This document shows, piece by piece, positions 1 to 8,950 of a stretch of DNA of 26,320 nucleotides. Positions within the stretch are counted from its first letter, which is position 1. Every line of letters starts with the position of its first letter. The stretch is from a virus: positions 1 through 26,320 of the IMG/VR virus record IMGVR_UViG_3300014720_004370; one strand, given 5' to 3'. The position numbers and the translations under genes are program-made. The notes under the pieces are model-generated. The model made no database searches. It saw only the letters and a program-made list of their open reading frames with translations, and was not told where the DNA came from.

Positions 1-1108
1 ATCTGTCTATTATTCTATAATGAATATGAATTTCCTCAACCTGTTGTTCTAATTTTATGAATCTTGATAAAAGATCGACATTGTTTATCAATTCTTTCTG
101 TTTATTGGATACCTGATCTAAGCACTGATCTATTTGTCCTATAATATCAACTTCGGGCAGGGTAATGGGAGAAGCCTCTTTTTCCCTGGTTGGAAAATCA
201 ACAGGTTCGACGCATGTTTCCTCCTTGATTCTTTCGAGATCCTCTATATTAAACAATGGTTCACCCGTTAAAGGGTCCTGAGGGTATGGAGGATCACAAT
301 CTCTTTCATCTATTAATGGTGGCTCGTCTATAGTAAAATCTCTTCCTGAATCTGGGTAGTCGCTATCGAGATCAGAGAATTCTCTTTCCTGTGCCTCTAG
401 ATCATCCGGGTAAATAGAGACATCATCAGGAAGCTCCCCCTCATTGGTGTCTTCATTTTCACACGGCTTTCTTCCTGATTTTCTTTTGGATAATATTTCT
501 TTTATTTCCCTCGATGCTTCAGAAGCAGATTTTCCACTAGATTTTAAAGAAAAATGAACGGGCTGATTGCCACTCATTATTATATCAAAAGAGATAGGTA
601 GACCTAAAACATTTACGGTTCTGGATTTTTTATTGGCGTAATTAAAAGGTTTACCTAAAACGGATGGACTTATATTATCAAATATTTCCTCCTTAATTTC
701 CTGTAAAATATCAGGGGAATCCGTCGCAATTTTTCTTTCGGCCTGTTTAGAATTGGTAAATCCTGATAGGGTTTTTCCAGGGTTCTTTTTCTCGTATATT
801 TGCTTTAATATCTCAGAGTATAACTCATCCCCCTGCATTTTACAAGAAAGATCCTCAACTTTTTCTATTGGTATAGATAAAGGCTTGGGCTTTAATGATT
901 CAACCATTGCATTTATGGCGGTTTCAAATATTTCCGTTTCTTTTTGTATTTCTACTTCAGGATCAACGTCAGTAATTTCAGGAATTTGATAGTCAGGACC
1001 AAATATAGTCTTCAAAACGAATGAGTTGTTAAGCTGTGTTGGGTCGGCGCTTAACAACGCTTCCATTATGGTATCAATAGATCCGTTTATTTTTGGCGGT
1101 TCGTTCAT
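1..1108 (-). CDS. Acidic virion-associated protein of unknown function, 3' end missing
   Basis: An open frame of 369 codons begins at the ATG at 1108 and stays open to the left edge, so the C-terminus is outside the window. It starts 4 nt after the stop of the OB-fold spike gene, which makes it part of the same transcription unit. I do not recognise a family. Residues 1 to about 150 are ordinary mixed sequence. A short hydrophobic, beta-prone stretch (VLGLPISFDIIM) follows near residue 180. The region from about 225 to 290 is rich in Asp, Glu and Pro, and the visible end (roughly 320-369) looks helical and could form a coiled coil. Its place directly behind hub and spike genes suggests a baseplate or tail role; that is inference from position only. 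Confidence 0.8.
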   Translation of the reverse strand, partial: MNEPPKINGSIDTIMEALLSADPTQLNNSFVLKTIFGPDYQIPEITDVDPEVEIQKETEIFETAINAMVESLKPKPLSIPIEKVEDLSCKMQGDELYSEILKQIYEKKNPGKTLSGFTNSKQAERKIATDSPDILQEIKEEIFDNISPSVLGKPFNYANKKSRTVNVLGLPISFDIIMSGNQPVHFSLKSSGKSASEASREIKEILSKRKSGRKPCENEDTNEGELPDDVSIYPDDLEAQEREFSDLDSDYPDSGRDFTIDEPPLIDERDCDPPYPQDPLTGEPLFNIEDLERIKEETCVEPVDFPTREKEASPITLPEVDIIGQIDQCLDQVSNKQKELINNVDLLSRFIKLEQQVEEIHIHYRIIDR

Positions 1109-1112
1109 TTAA

Positions 1113-1976
1113 TTAAAATACGCAGCTACCATCATCTATAGTGGCATCTGGGTTAAAGTTTTTAGCATCAGGATCTGTACATCCATAAATATCGTTTTCC
1201 CTTGTTACCCTGACAGTCTTGCTGGTTGACAAGGATTCATACAATGAAGCTAGCGTGGAATTAACACCAGGGGTTGCAGGCTGCTTTGAATCAACTGCTG
1301 ACGAAAGCTTCTTTAAAAAGTCCCAAAGTGGTTCGGCACAAATAGCAGAGAAAACTGGGTTGTGACCCAGATTAGTAGTTTTACCGTCAACATGAACCTC
1401 TTCAGAGGAATATTTAATTTTATTGACACCTACTGCGTTAATCTCCTGGTCCGCATATTTAGTAATTACTCCCCCACGAAATTCCATTGCACTAGTATCT
1501 TCTGCATGGGATATTAAAATTGAATTGTCATTTCTTATTATTATTCTAGATTCCTTAAGATCTATAACCAACCCCTTTTCAACGGTGTAATATATTTTTA
1601 GTTTCTCTATCCCGTCATAGATTAAAGAATGAGCACCATCATAGCTTCTACTTATCTCGGTAACTAAGTCGGGGGAAAGCTCCTGAATAGCTTTATATTC
1701 AGGGCTATAATAGTTTTTATTGTTGAATTGGACATGCACAACAGATCCTAATTTTGGAATAGAAACTCTTCCACTTCCTCCCCCGTCTCCATACGACATT
1801 TCGAATCTTTGATGAGCCCACGGAATTTCTTTATCATTAAGATCATCAAATACTCCAAAAACTTTAACCTTGGCCCTGCCCTTAAATTCGGGGTCCTTGT
1901 TATCAACAACAACGCCTAAATAATGTGTTACTTCAGCATTGGATTTTTTAAGATTTTCTCTGGTTACTAGTGCCAT
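1113..1976 (-). CDS. gp5-like baseplate central spike protein with OB-fold and C-terminal GCTDP motif
   Basis: This 287-aa protein probably forms the central spike below the baseplate hub. Residues about 17-115 match the N-terminal OB-fold of T4 gp5 and related phage spikes: YLGVVVDNKDPEFKGRAKVK, then IPWA, then a Gly-rich loop and IPKLGSVVHVQF. No lysozyme domain follows, unlike T4 gp5. Residues about 115-200 are short alternating beta strands (for example SRIIIRNDNSILI) that could form the start of a beta-helix needle. Residues 265-285 carry a single GCTDP...DDGSC motif with two cysteines, a motif often found in secreted Bacteroidota and marine proteins. It lies 19 nt after the repeat protein gene and close behind the hub gene, the usual partnership for a spike. 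The OB-fold call is firm; the needle structure is inferred. Confidence 0.85.
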   Translation of the reverse strand: MALVTRENLKKSNAEVTHYLGVVVDNKDPEFKGRAKVKVFGVFDDLNDKEIPWAHQRFEMSYGDGGGSGRVSIPKLGSVVHVQFNNKNYYSPEYKAIQELSPDLVTEISRSYDGAHSLIYDGIEKLKIYYTVEKGLVIDLKESRIIIRNDNSILISHAEDTSAMEFRGGVITKYADQEINAVGVNKIKYSSEEVHVDGKTTNLGHNPVFSAICAEPLWDFLKKLSSAVDSKQPATPGVNSTLASLYESLSTSKTVRVTRENDIYGCTDPDAKNFNPDATIDDGSCVF

Positions 1977-1995
1977 ATAGATTATACAGGATTTA

Positions 1996-4959
1996 TCAGA
2001 TCAAGTTCCCAAATTGATCAGTGGTAGGATAAACCCTTCCCAGCTGTTTTTGAGTAGTCTGCGGTTCCTGTATATACTCATCCCCGTTACTATCCATATA
2101 ATTTCTCTCTGGAGGACCTAATGATTCACCGGGTACCTTCGGGTAAACATCTCCTAGTGTCGACGGGTTTTGCGAAGCATTTATGGATGATGTTCCGGAT
2201 TGTACGCTGTTGTTATAAACTGGATCCTTAGATGCTAATGGATCGGGGGGCGGAACACTATTTTGTGTGTAATTCAATTCTCTTGGAAGCCTACTTCTGG
2301 TAGTTATGCTTCCGGGTAATGAATTATCCATATAAACATCCTCGTTTGGCTCTGGGTATATTCTATCTGGTACCCCAAGATTTACTCCTGGGTTATTTTC
2401 ATATTCATCACCTCCTGAAGGTGGATATGTTCTATTAGGTAGACCCAGATCCCGTCCAGGGACGTCGCTATATTCATCCAGAGAAGGCTGCGGATAGATT
2501 CTATTTGGGGCACCTAAATCTGTTCCTGGAACATTAGTATATTCATCACCTCCTGAAGGTGGATATGTTCTATTAGGTAGACCCAAATCTTGACCGGGTG
2601 TGTCTGGGTATTCATCCAATATTGGCTGTGGATAAATTCTATTCGGAACTCCTAAATCAGATCCTGGAACATTAGAATATTCATCTCCCCCTGCGGCTGG
2701 ATAAGCTCTGTTAGGTAGACCCAAATCTTGACCAGGTGTGTCTGGGTATTCATCTCCATTTGGCTGTGGATATACTCTGCCAGGGGTTCCTAAATCTTGA
2801 CCCGGAACATCTGGAAATTCGTCACCATTCACGGGTGGATATGATCTATTAGGAAGCCCAAGGTCTGATCCAGGAACATCCAAATATTCATCCCCGTTTG
2901 GTGTGCTATAAACTCTTCCAGGTACGCCTAACTCCTGTCCAGGAACATTAGAGTATTCATCCCCATTTGCCGGGGGGTAAGCTCTATTAGGAAGTCCAAG
3001 GTCTGATCCAGGAACATCCGGATACGAATCAGAATTAACGGGCGTATAAACTCTTCCAGGAACACCCAGATCTGCTCCAGGTACTCCGCTGTATTGATCA
3101 TCATTATTCGTTTGGTATGTCCTATCGGGAAGTCCCAGATCGGATCCAGGAACATTTCCATAAACATCGTCCGTCGGCTGAACATAAACTCTTCCGGGTA
3201 GGCCTAAATCCTGTCCGGGAACCGTACTATATTGGTCGTTATTATTAGATGGATATGATCTATTAGGAAGTCCTAGATCAGATCCAGGAACGTTTCCATA
3301 AACATCATTAGGACCAAGGGATCCTGAAGGAGCTCCTGGACCAAGAACATTACCAAGATTCTGAGCTGGGTTTTCAGGTACAGTTAAATACACATCTTCA
3401 TTAACTCTTGGGTACTGTCTTTGCCCTGGTCCTCCCAATCCAGTAGATTGGGGATCAGCTTTTTTAAACGGATTTGGTATTCCAGACTTTAGTGAATTTA
3501 CCAAACTGAAAGCATCGTTAGTTGCTTGAGCTAACTGGGAAGGCTGAAATCCGTATATGTTTCCCAAAAGTTTAGACTCTATAAACGAAACGGCTTCATT
3601 TTTAATGGTCGCCACTGTGTTAGTAACGAAATTTGAAGCAAGCTGAGCAAAATAATCTCCTGCACTAGGTTTATCATCAAAAGTTAATTTTTCAAGACCC
3701 GATGTTAAATCATAATCCATCGCAGTATAATTTTCAACCCCTCCCCAGGTGTCGCTTATGATCATGCCCTTGATTCCATTATCGTCCTTATATTCATTCA
3801 ATTCTGTGAATTGCAATTTATAATCTTTAACCCTTCCCACTTGGATTTTAAATGACGTTGAAACCATTTGTCCTCCGGTGTTATTGATTGTATCGAAAGA
3901 TGGATATGTTGAATCAAAATCAAATTCACATTGATCAAGCTGATAAATGTATACATAGGGCTGTAGATTATAAAGTCCCGATTGGACATCACCTGGTCCT
4001 CCAGCTTTTAAGTCCGGTCTAGTAGATCTGTTAAGAAATTTTTCTGTGCTGTCAAGCAATCCAGTCTGTGAATTAAAATCAGATAAAACATTGGCCACTT
4101 TTGCCACTGCAGGCACGGAAAATGGATTTAAAACATCACTCATATTAAAATCCAATTGAATATTTCTCATCTCCGTTACAACGATCCACATTCTAAATTT
4201 TCTTAGGTTTTCGGGGAGCATCACTCTATGGTGGGTATAATCATAAACTGCTTTTCTATATAGTTCAGCAAGTGCAGAAACCCTCATATCGATAGATTCC
4301 AAACAATTTATAGTGAGTTCTCCAGCTCTCTGCGGTTTTCCAGCAGCTTTCCCATATCTAGGTATCGAAGATGCAACTAAATTGTTTAGCCCGGAAACGG
4401 TTTGAAAATACCATGGAGAATTTTTATTCAAATACTCTATCCCGTTACCAAAAGCTTTAAGCATTTGATATCTTTTTTCGGATCTAGTTCTTAAGAAAGC
4501 TTGTGCGCCTAAATAGCCAACACCCCCCTGCATATTAAAAAGATTTCTTCTTCCGTTTTCAGATTTTAATTTTGATCCATAGAAGAAATCAGTATTTGTT
4601 TTATATGCTCCATCGACGTTTAATTGATAATCAACAAATAGATTTTTTGATCCCATTTCTCTGGATAATTGCTGTTTGATTCTATCAGCCATATCGTCAT
4701 CCCCTCCTACTCCTTCCATTTTTTTAAATAGTGGAGATATAGGAAGAAATGTTTCTTCCTCCAATAGACTGGAATTTCCAAAATCAAAAATAAATCTGAA
4801 AGAGATATATGTGGGGTCCTCTTTTTTTCCAGATCTAGTTGTTTTTAGTCCCTTAAGAAATTTTTCCCTCTGAAAGTCTATCTTCCTGTCAAGTGCAGAT
4901 TCGTCAGGAACTAATCTATTTTTAAGGCCAGAGCCTAATTCGCTTCCAAAGTTTGCCAT
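1996..4959 (-). CDS. Large baseplate/tail structural protein with 14 C-terminal 23-residue repeats
   Basis: The protein has 987 residues. The N-terminal half (about 1-520) is a folded domain of unknown exact family. Its stretch around residues 335-385 (YQLDQCEFDFDSTYPSFDT, then STSFKIQVGRVKDYKLQF) recalls the tube-like domains of phage tail and baseplate tube proteins, a weak resemblance. Residues 551-872 are fourteen tandem 23-residue units with the core D-x-Y-x-x-V-P-G-x-D-L-G-x-P-x-R-x-Y-P. A partial fifteenth unit and two degenerate copies follow before the C-terminus. The repeats are rich in Pro, Gly, Asp and Tyr, so an extended fibrous shape is likely. The gene sits 2 nt after the hub gene and 19 nt before the spike gene, which supports a baseplate role. 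Nothing in it suggests an enzyme. Confidence 0.85.
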   Translation of the reverse strand: MANFGSELGSGLKNRLVPDESALDRKIDFQREKFLKGLKTTRSGKKEDPTYISFRFIFDFGNSSLLEEETFLPISPLFKKMEGVGGDDDMADRIKQQLSREMGSKNLFVDYQLNVDGAYKTNTDFFYGSKLKSENGRRNLFNMQGGVGYLGAQAFLRTRSEKRYQMLKAFGNGIEYLNKNSPWYFQTVSGLNNLVASSIPRYGKAAGKPQRAGELTINCLESIDMRVSALAELYRKAVYDYTHHRVMLPENLRKFRMWIVVTEMRNIQLDFNMSDVLNPFSVPAVAKVANVLSDFNSQTGLLDSTEKFLNRSTRPDLKAGGPGDVQSGLYNLQPYVYIYQLDQCEFDFDSTYPSFDTINNTGGQMVSTSFKIQVGRVKDYKLQFTELNEYKDDNGIKGMIISDTWGGVENYTAMDYDLTSGLEKLTFDDKPSAGDYFAQLASNFVTNTVATIKNEAVSFIESKLLGNIYGFQPSQLAQATNDAFSLVNSLKSGIPNPFKKADPQSTGLGGPGQRQYPRVNEDVYLTVPENPAQNLGNVLGPGAPSGSLGPNDVYGNVPGSDLGLPNRSYPSNNNDQYSTVPGQDLGLPGRVYVQPTDDVYGNVPGSDLGLPDRTYQTNNDDQYSGVPGADLGVPGRVYTPVNSDSYPDVPGSDLGLPNRAYPPANGDEYSNVPGQELGVPGRVYSTPNGDEYLDVPGSDLGLPNRSYPPVNGDEFPDVPGQDLGTPGRVYPQPNGDEYPDTPGQDLGLPNRAYPAAGGDEYSNVPGSDLGVPNRIYPQPILDEYPDTPGQDLGLPNRTYPPSGGDEYTNVPGTDLGAPNRIYPQPSLDEYSDVPGRDLGLPNRTYPPSGGDEYENNPGVNLGVPDRIYPEPNEDVYMDNSLPGSITTRSRLPRELNYTQNSVPPPDPLASKDPVYNNSVQSGTSSINASQNPSTLGDVYPKVPGESLGPPERNYMDSNGDEYIQEPQTTQKQLGRVYPTTDQFGNLI
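2344..3309 (-). repeat. Fourteen in-frame 69-bp tandem repeats arranged as 138-bp pairs
   Basis: The repeats encode residues 551-872 of the 987-aa structural protein with no indels: every unit is exactly 69 bp. Odd and even units differ. Odd units read DLGLP(N/D)R(S/T/A)Y; even units mostly read DLG(V/L/T/A)P(G/N/D)R(V/I)Y. The working unit of duplication is therefore two repeats, 138 bp. The most recent copies are units 11 and 13, whose DNA around 2541-2584 and 2403-2446 is almost identical at exactly 138-bp spacing. Older units towards 3300 have diverged mainly at third codon positions and in the spacer residues. Confidence 0.95.
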
Positions 4960-4961
4960 TT

Positions 4962-6491
4962 TTATTCTTCGTTAATTCCGTCTAGAATGTCGGGATCCGA
5001 TGCAAGACCAGCATTCAATGACCATTCTTTTTTTCCAAGTACTAATGTTTGATATATTCCCTCGCTTTTTCTATAATTTATTTCGATTCCCAAAACAACA
5101 TAATTTCCAGAGAGAAAGAGATTATTTTTTCTCGACTCCGAATCCTTCATAGAATTTGCAACCGGATCTTTACTAAAAGAATTTTTAGAGTCCGCAGTGA
5201 CAGTGGAACTTCCCTCGTGAACTATGTTTACCACAATATTTTGTCCTCTATATATGAAAGGAGTCCATGCTCTGTTTTTTATCTTCAATAGCATTTTATA
5301 ATTATCATTCTTATTCAGAATGTTTTGAACCATTGCCTGTTGGATGTTTTCATGAGCATTTTCGTGGTAAACAGTACCAATGTATGTTTTTTTGATTTCC
5401 TCCTTGTAAATGTCTTCACCCAATCTTCCTTTGTTTATAGTTGCTCTTGCACCCAATCTTTTATTTGTTATGCTTTCTATTGGATAGGTAACAAATTTAT
5501 TTTTAGGCTTATCAGATTCAAGCTTAGAATCATAAAACTGTATATTTTGAAAGTATCCAAGGTCATTGTTAATTCTTCCCGCATTATGTTCCACAGAGAA
5601 AGCGGTAATAAATGTTGGGTATTTTTTAAAATTATTGGAATTAGAAAACATCAGGGGAAAGTCTCCTTCAAATGGTTTAGTTCCGCCCATAATAGATTTA
5701 TTTTCATCTACCCCATAGGGAAGCTTTAAAGTCTCCATCTCGTTTTTATCATCGAATTGCTTTCTCATATTGACAAAGTTCAGATTATAATATTGATCTA
5801 TCCAGCAGTCGAAATAATCCTCGTCAGAAAGCCAAGAAGCATTAGATACATTTTTTATAAATGAATAGTAGTCAAGGTTGGGGGAAATCCAAGTCATCTG
5901 GTCTGATGTTTTCTTCTCGTTACATGCAAATCCTAACCCCAGATCATTAGATATTTGTAATAAAGCATCGTATGAAGAACCGTTTATAGCCTTACAGATA
6001 TGCTTGTATATTTTGGGAATTCTCGTTTCTCCCCTAATAGTAAAACTTATATATTTTCCAGTTGACCCGTCACTATCATTTCCTCCCAAATTACTAGAAA
6101 AGGTAGAAATTACCTCGGTAACTATAAAGTCCATTCTGATTGGCTTATATTCCTCTCCTAGTGCTCTTATATACAGCGAAATTATATCTCCGTCTTTGGG
6201 ATATGATGTATAAATAAATCTTTCATCCAACGTCTGAAATCTAAATATAATAGTGGGTAAAAAAGTGCTTAGATCAAGAGTAAATGTTTGTATTCCGCTA
6301 ACAAAAATATTATTTATTTTAATCAGCGGTTGATCCAATCCAGATGAGTTTTTCTGTGTGTTATTGGAAGCAAGATCTTGTTCCCCCTGATCCCCTTCCC
6401 CTTTGGATGTGTTGACTGTGGAGAGTTCATCCAATATTATTTCAGGCTTGGTGATTTGCAGTATGGTCTTATTTAGATTTATGTCCGCCAT
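4962..6491 (-). CDS. gp27-like baseplate hub protein
   Basis: This 509-aa protein is the likely baseplate hub subunit, the ring that links the tail tube to the spike. From residue about 57 it shows the pattern of hub proteins of the gp27 / phage late control D group: PLIKINNIFVSGIQTFTLDL, then LPTIIFRFQTLDERF, then PKDGDIISLYIR and MDFIVTEV. The central part (YDALLQISNDLGLGFACN, then the SFIKNVSNASWLSDEDYFDCW stretch) is typical of the second hub domain, and the C-terminal region (WTPFIYRGQNIVVNIV, then YVVLGIEINYR) matches the closing beta domain. The first 55 residues are polar and probably disordered. Its start ATG shares one base with the stop of the LysM gene (TAATG), and it lies 2 nt upstream of the repeat protein gene, so the three are translated from one message. 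Confidence 0.85.
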   Translation of the reverse strand: MADINLNKTILQITKPEIILDELSTVNTSKGEGDQGEQDLASNNTQKNSSGLDQPLIKINNIFVSGIQTFTLDLSTFLPTIIFRFQTLDERFIYTSYPKDGDIISLYIRALGEEYKPIRMDFIVTEVISTFSSNLGGNDSDGSTGKYISFTIRGETRIPKIYKHICKAINGSSYDALLQISNDLGLGFACNEKKTSDQMTWISPNLDYYSFIKNVSNASWLSDEDYFDCWIDQYYNLNFVNMRKQFDDKNEMETLKLPYGVDENKSIMGGTKPFEGDFPLMFSNSNNFKKYPTFITAFSVEHNAGRINNDLGYFQNIQFYDSKLESDKPKNKFVTYPIESITNKRLGARATINKGRLGEDIYKEEIKKTYIGTVYHENAHENIQQAMVQNILNKNDNYKMLLKIKNRAWTPFIYRGQNIVVNIVHEGSSTVTADSKNSFSKDPVANSMKDSESRKNNLFLSGNYVVLGIEINYRKSEGIYQTLVLGKKEWSLNAGLASDPDILDGINEE

Positions 6492-7084
6492 TATCTAAAA
6501 ATGTTTTTTTGAGCTAATTTAGATTTCAATTGGGTCAAAGATACGTTTCTATTGGATTTAGTTCGACATTGACCTATATCAGGGCCAAAAATTAATTTGC
6601 CATCCCCAATTTGTATTTGTTGCTCTCCATCCGCAAGAATATTAGGAGGTAAAGCTTGAGCTGCATTGGATATATTTTTTGAGTTTAAATACTCCAATCT
6701 ATCATTACTGATCTTAGATATCTTATCTTGTAGCTCCTTTCTAAAAGTCTTGGATTTATTGTTCTCCTTAATTCTTCCGCTATTGGAAAGATCAGTAACT
6801 GTTTGATCTCCCGGTATTGCTAATATTTCTCCTCTTTCCAAACTTAATGGATTGGAGATATTATTGATTTTCAGCATTGTTCCCAGGCTTGCTTGGGATT
6901 TCATATAAAGAAGAGCAACCAAATCTGCTCTCATCTCGGTTTCTTCAGTCACTAGAGCTATGGATCTGAGGGTAAATCTAACTCTTCTTGGATCCCATTC
7001 AGCGGGAACAAGGTCTATCATTTTAGCACCAGTTCTTGGATCTATTCTCTCTAGTTTTTTTTCTATGATATCTATACCTAACAT
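6491..7084 (-). CDS. LysM-like baseplate protein, T4 gp53 type
   Basis: The protein has 197 residues. Residues about 45-95 hold the signature seen in gp53-like baseplate wedge proteins: EMRADLVALLYMKSQASLGT, then ML-K-I-N-N-I-S-N-P-L-S-L-E-R-G-E-I-L-A-I-P, which is a LysM-like fold with its NPLSL...G..L.IP ending. In other phages this domain recognises peptidoglycan-like surfaces or simply serves as a structural adaptor. The C-terminal 100 residues are polar and partly helical with no family I recognise. It is wedged between the 616-aa structural gene and the hub gene, with overlapping stop and start at 6491, as expected for a baseplate component. There is no signal peptide, so a secreted cell-wall enzyme is unlikely. 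Confidence 0.75.
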   Translation of the reverse strand: MLGIDIIEKKLERIDPRTGAKMIDLVPAEWDPRRVRFTLRSIALVTEETEMRADLVALLYMKSQASLGTMLKINNISNPLSLERGEILAIPGDQTVTDLSNSGRIKENNKSKTFRKELQDKISKISNDRLEYLNSKNISNAAQALPPNILADGEQQIQIGDGKLIFGPDIGQCRTKSNRNVSLTQLKSKLAQKNIFR

Positions 7085-7099
7085 CTTTTAATTTTTTTA

Positions 7100-8950
7100 T
7101 TAATTACCAGGAAGATTTTCACCCGCAATTTGTCCCTGAACAACAGAAAGGGTTCCGTTTCCAGTTTTTCCTTCGGCAGTGATTTCAGCAAGGGATTTTC
7201 CGGTGATATCCTGGAATGCTCTAAGAGCTTCTTCCGATGTCGGGAGATTACCAAGGTACATCCTTCCATTTCCCCTATTAAGCTGGGACTCAAAGTCTCC
7301 TTTGTGTCTTTGCCTAGCGTGTTGCATTTGGAAAGTTGCTTTAAATCCTATCGGGAAATCATCAGGACCTAATGTTTCATCAAAATCTATAGTGACACTG
7401 GAGCAAATTAGATTTCCGACCATTGCAATTGGATTCAAAGGATTTCCCACAACCATATGCCAATCTCCGGTTGGATATCCGCTTAACATCATAGGTTTAA
7501 AGTAGATTGTTCTTAGAAACTGGTCCGAAATAAAAACAGAAAGGGATTTCATAAATTTAGAATTAGGATCAACCCCTTTGGATGGATCCTCTATAAATCT
7601 TTTCAAGTCATCTGCAGCCTCCTTGGCGTATTTTTCAAACTCCTGTAGTCTATTCACCGTATTTTGGCTTAGTACACCGCTGACCGCTTCCCTAATATAT
7701 TGTAATGGATTTGTTAGAAGTTTAGCGTACCCCTCTCCTCCTCCAGGAAATCCGATTCCCACATTGGTCTGTTCAAGCCTAACCTCAGGAGATAAAAAGG
7801 TGCCATAATCTGATCCTAGCACTAAAATATTGGTCATTAAATCCAGAAATAAAAGCTTGGTGTTCATCTGACCAACGGAGGTTAAATTGTAATCAAACGC
7901 AAGAGTAAATGTCTCCATACCTCCGCTAAATCCTCTTCCTCTAACCATCATTTTATCTACAGTATTAAGATTAACAAATATTTTTTTAGATAACGGTCCA
8001 CCAGCACTCGTTTCAAGATCTAGAAAGAATCTTCTCAATCTGTTAATCTGCCTCTCCGGATTCTCCAATGTTCCTAAAATTTTATCTATATCAGATGATG
8101 CCTGGGCAAGAGGATCAGAAAGTGCAGATTTTAAAACGTCTCCAAATGGTGTATTCATTAATCCTATGTCACCCGTTTTCATGTTAAGCATGTCGGGCTG
8201 ACTTTCTGGATTAAAATTTAAACCAGTGGTAAATTTTAATATTCCTCCTAGAGTGTTTCCCGTTCCCTCGCCAAAGTATGTTACAGCTTGGGCAACGGGT
8301 AAAGCTACGTTCAGTTCCCCTTTATCACTTATGATTTTTTGGATATGGTCTTTGGGTCCTTGATCCATAGACACGCTTTGTCCCGAAACATCAACTCTAA
8401 GATTTGATGTTGGAACTCTTAATGAGTCTAAAACAGGACTTGGAAATCTTCTTAAAGTAATCATTCTATTATTAGGAATAACACCATAATGCTTGCAAAA
8501 TATAAAGTCCTTAACATTATAAGGCTGGGATCTATATTGGCTGTTCTGAAAGTCCATAAATGCTGGAACCCCTTGTGAATTAGGTTCAGAAACAGCTTTG
8601 ATGATATTAGCAGCAGTGGGATTTCTAGAAATTGCCGGGGTTATAATTCTGGCTGCGCTGGTTGTTTCGGATTTATGATATCTGACTCCGCTTTTTCCAA
8701 GAACATAATAAGCAAAAAGTCCAGTCAGTGGATTATTAGCTGAAGAAGCTTCATAAAACAAACTTTTAGGAAGTTTATCTCTTTCACTAAGCTCAAATGT
8801 GCCAAAAACTTTATCACCAGCATTCTGAAAAGTAGGAGAATTAGTAGATTGTATTCCAGGTTCAATTACTGATCCTCCAGATCCAGCATTTGATACCGAA
8901 GGTGGATTTAATACCTGTCCCGTTTGATTTACTGGATTTTCGCCTGCCAT
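7100..8950 (-). CDS. Tail/baseplate structural protein, 616 aa
   Basis: This is a large virion protein of a kind found in large myoviruses; I recognise the style but not a numbered T4 homologue. Residues 1-45 are polar and Asn/Gly-rich. Around residue 150-175 it reads VKDFIFCKHYGVIPNNRMIT. The C-terminal third has the run YPTGDWHMVVGNPLNPIAMV, then SSVTIDFDETLGPDDFPIGF, then QHARQRHKGDFESQLNRGNG, which resembles the closing region of tail proteins in other large phages. A lone coiled-coil-like helix lies near 440-470 (LQEFEKYAKEAADDLKRFI). It is the first gene of the structural block, separated from the small genes by 35 nt that contain a TATATAAA box. AAAGG lies about 10-15 nt before its ATG, one of the few recognisable Shine-Dalgarno-like sites in the window. 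Confidence 0.8.
   Translation of the reverse strand: MAGENPVNQTGQVLNPPSVSNAGSGGSVIEPGIQSTNSPTFQNAGDKVFGTFELSERDKLPKSLFYEASSANNPLTGLFAYYVLGKSGVRYHKSETTSAARIITPAISRNPTAANIIKAVSEPNSQGVPAFMDFQNSQYRSQPYNVKDFIFCKHYGVIPNNRMITLRRFPSPVLDSLRVPTSNLRVDVSGQSVSMDQGPKDHIQKIISDKGELNVALPVAQAVTYFGEGTGNTLGGILKFTTGLNFNPESQPDMLNMKTGDIGLMNTPFGDVLKSALSDPLAQASSDIDKILGTLENPERQINRLRRFFLDLETSAGGPLSKKIFVNLNTVDKMMVRGRGFSGGMETFTLAFDYNLTSVGQMNTKLLFLDLMTNILVLGSDYGTFLSPEVRLEQTNVGIGFPGGGEGYAKLLTNPLQYIREAVSGVLSQNTVNRLQEFEKYAKEAADDLKRFIEDPSKGVDPNSKFMKSLSVFISDQFLRTIYFKPMMLSGYPTGDWHMVVGNPLNPIAMVGNLICSSVTIDFDETLGPDDFPIGFKATFQMQHARQRHKGDFESQLNRGNGRMYLGNLPTSEEALRAFQDITGKSLAEITAEGKTGNGTLSVVQGQIAGENLPGN

Noticed and set aside
753-989. 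A 78-aa plus-strand frame opposite the left-edge gene
   Set aside because: The minus-strand frame is open over 369 codons with reasonable composition and is in line with its operon; the plus frame is its shadow.
2928-3185. An 85-aa minus-strand frame inside the repeat region
   Set aside because: It is the repeat DNA read in another frame; its Met/Phe/Leu-rich regularity comes from the 69-bp repeat of the real gene.
2344-3309. Regular repeats that might look like a CRISPR array
   Set aside because: Units are contiguous without unique spacers and stay in frame through a long coding region.
2344-3309. N-R-S/T and similar sites in the repeats as glycosylation sequons for the adjacent glycan genes
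   Set aside because: Only some units have Ser or Thr there, no oligosaccharyltransferase or GT41-type enzyme is in the window, and the Bacteroidota D-S/T-hydrophobic sequon is not a regular part of the repeat.
5325-5729. A 134-aa plus-strand frame opposite the hub gene
   Set aside because: It is Cys/Phe-rich, shows no family pattern and lies wholly antisense to a well-supported hub protein.
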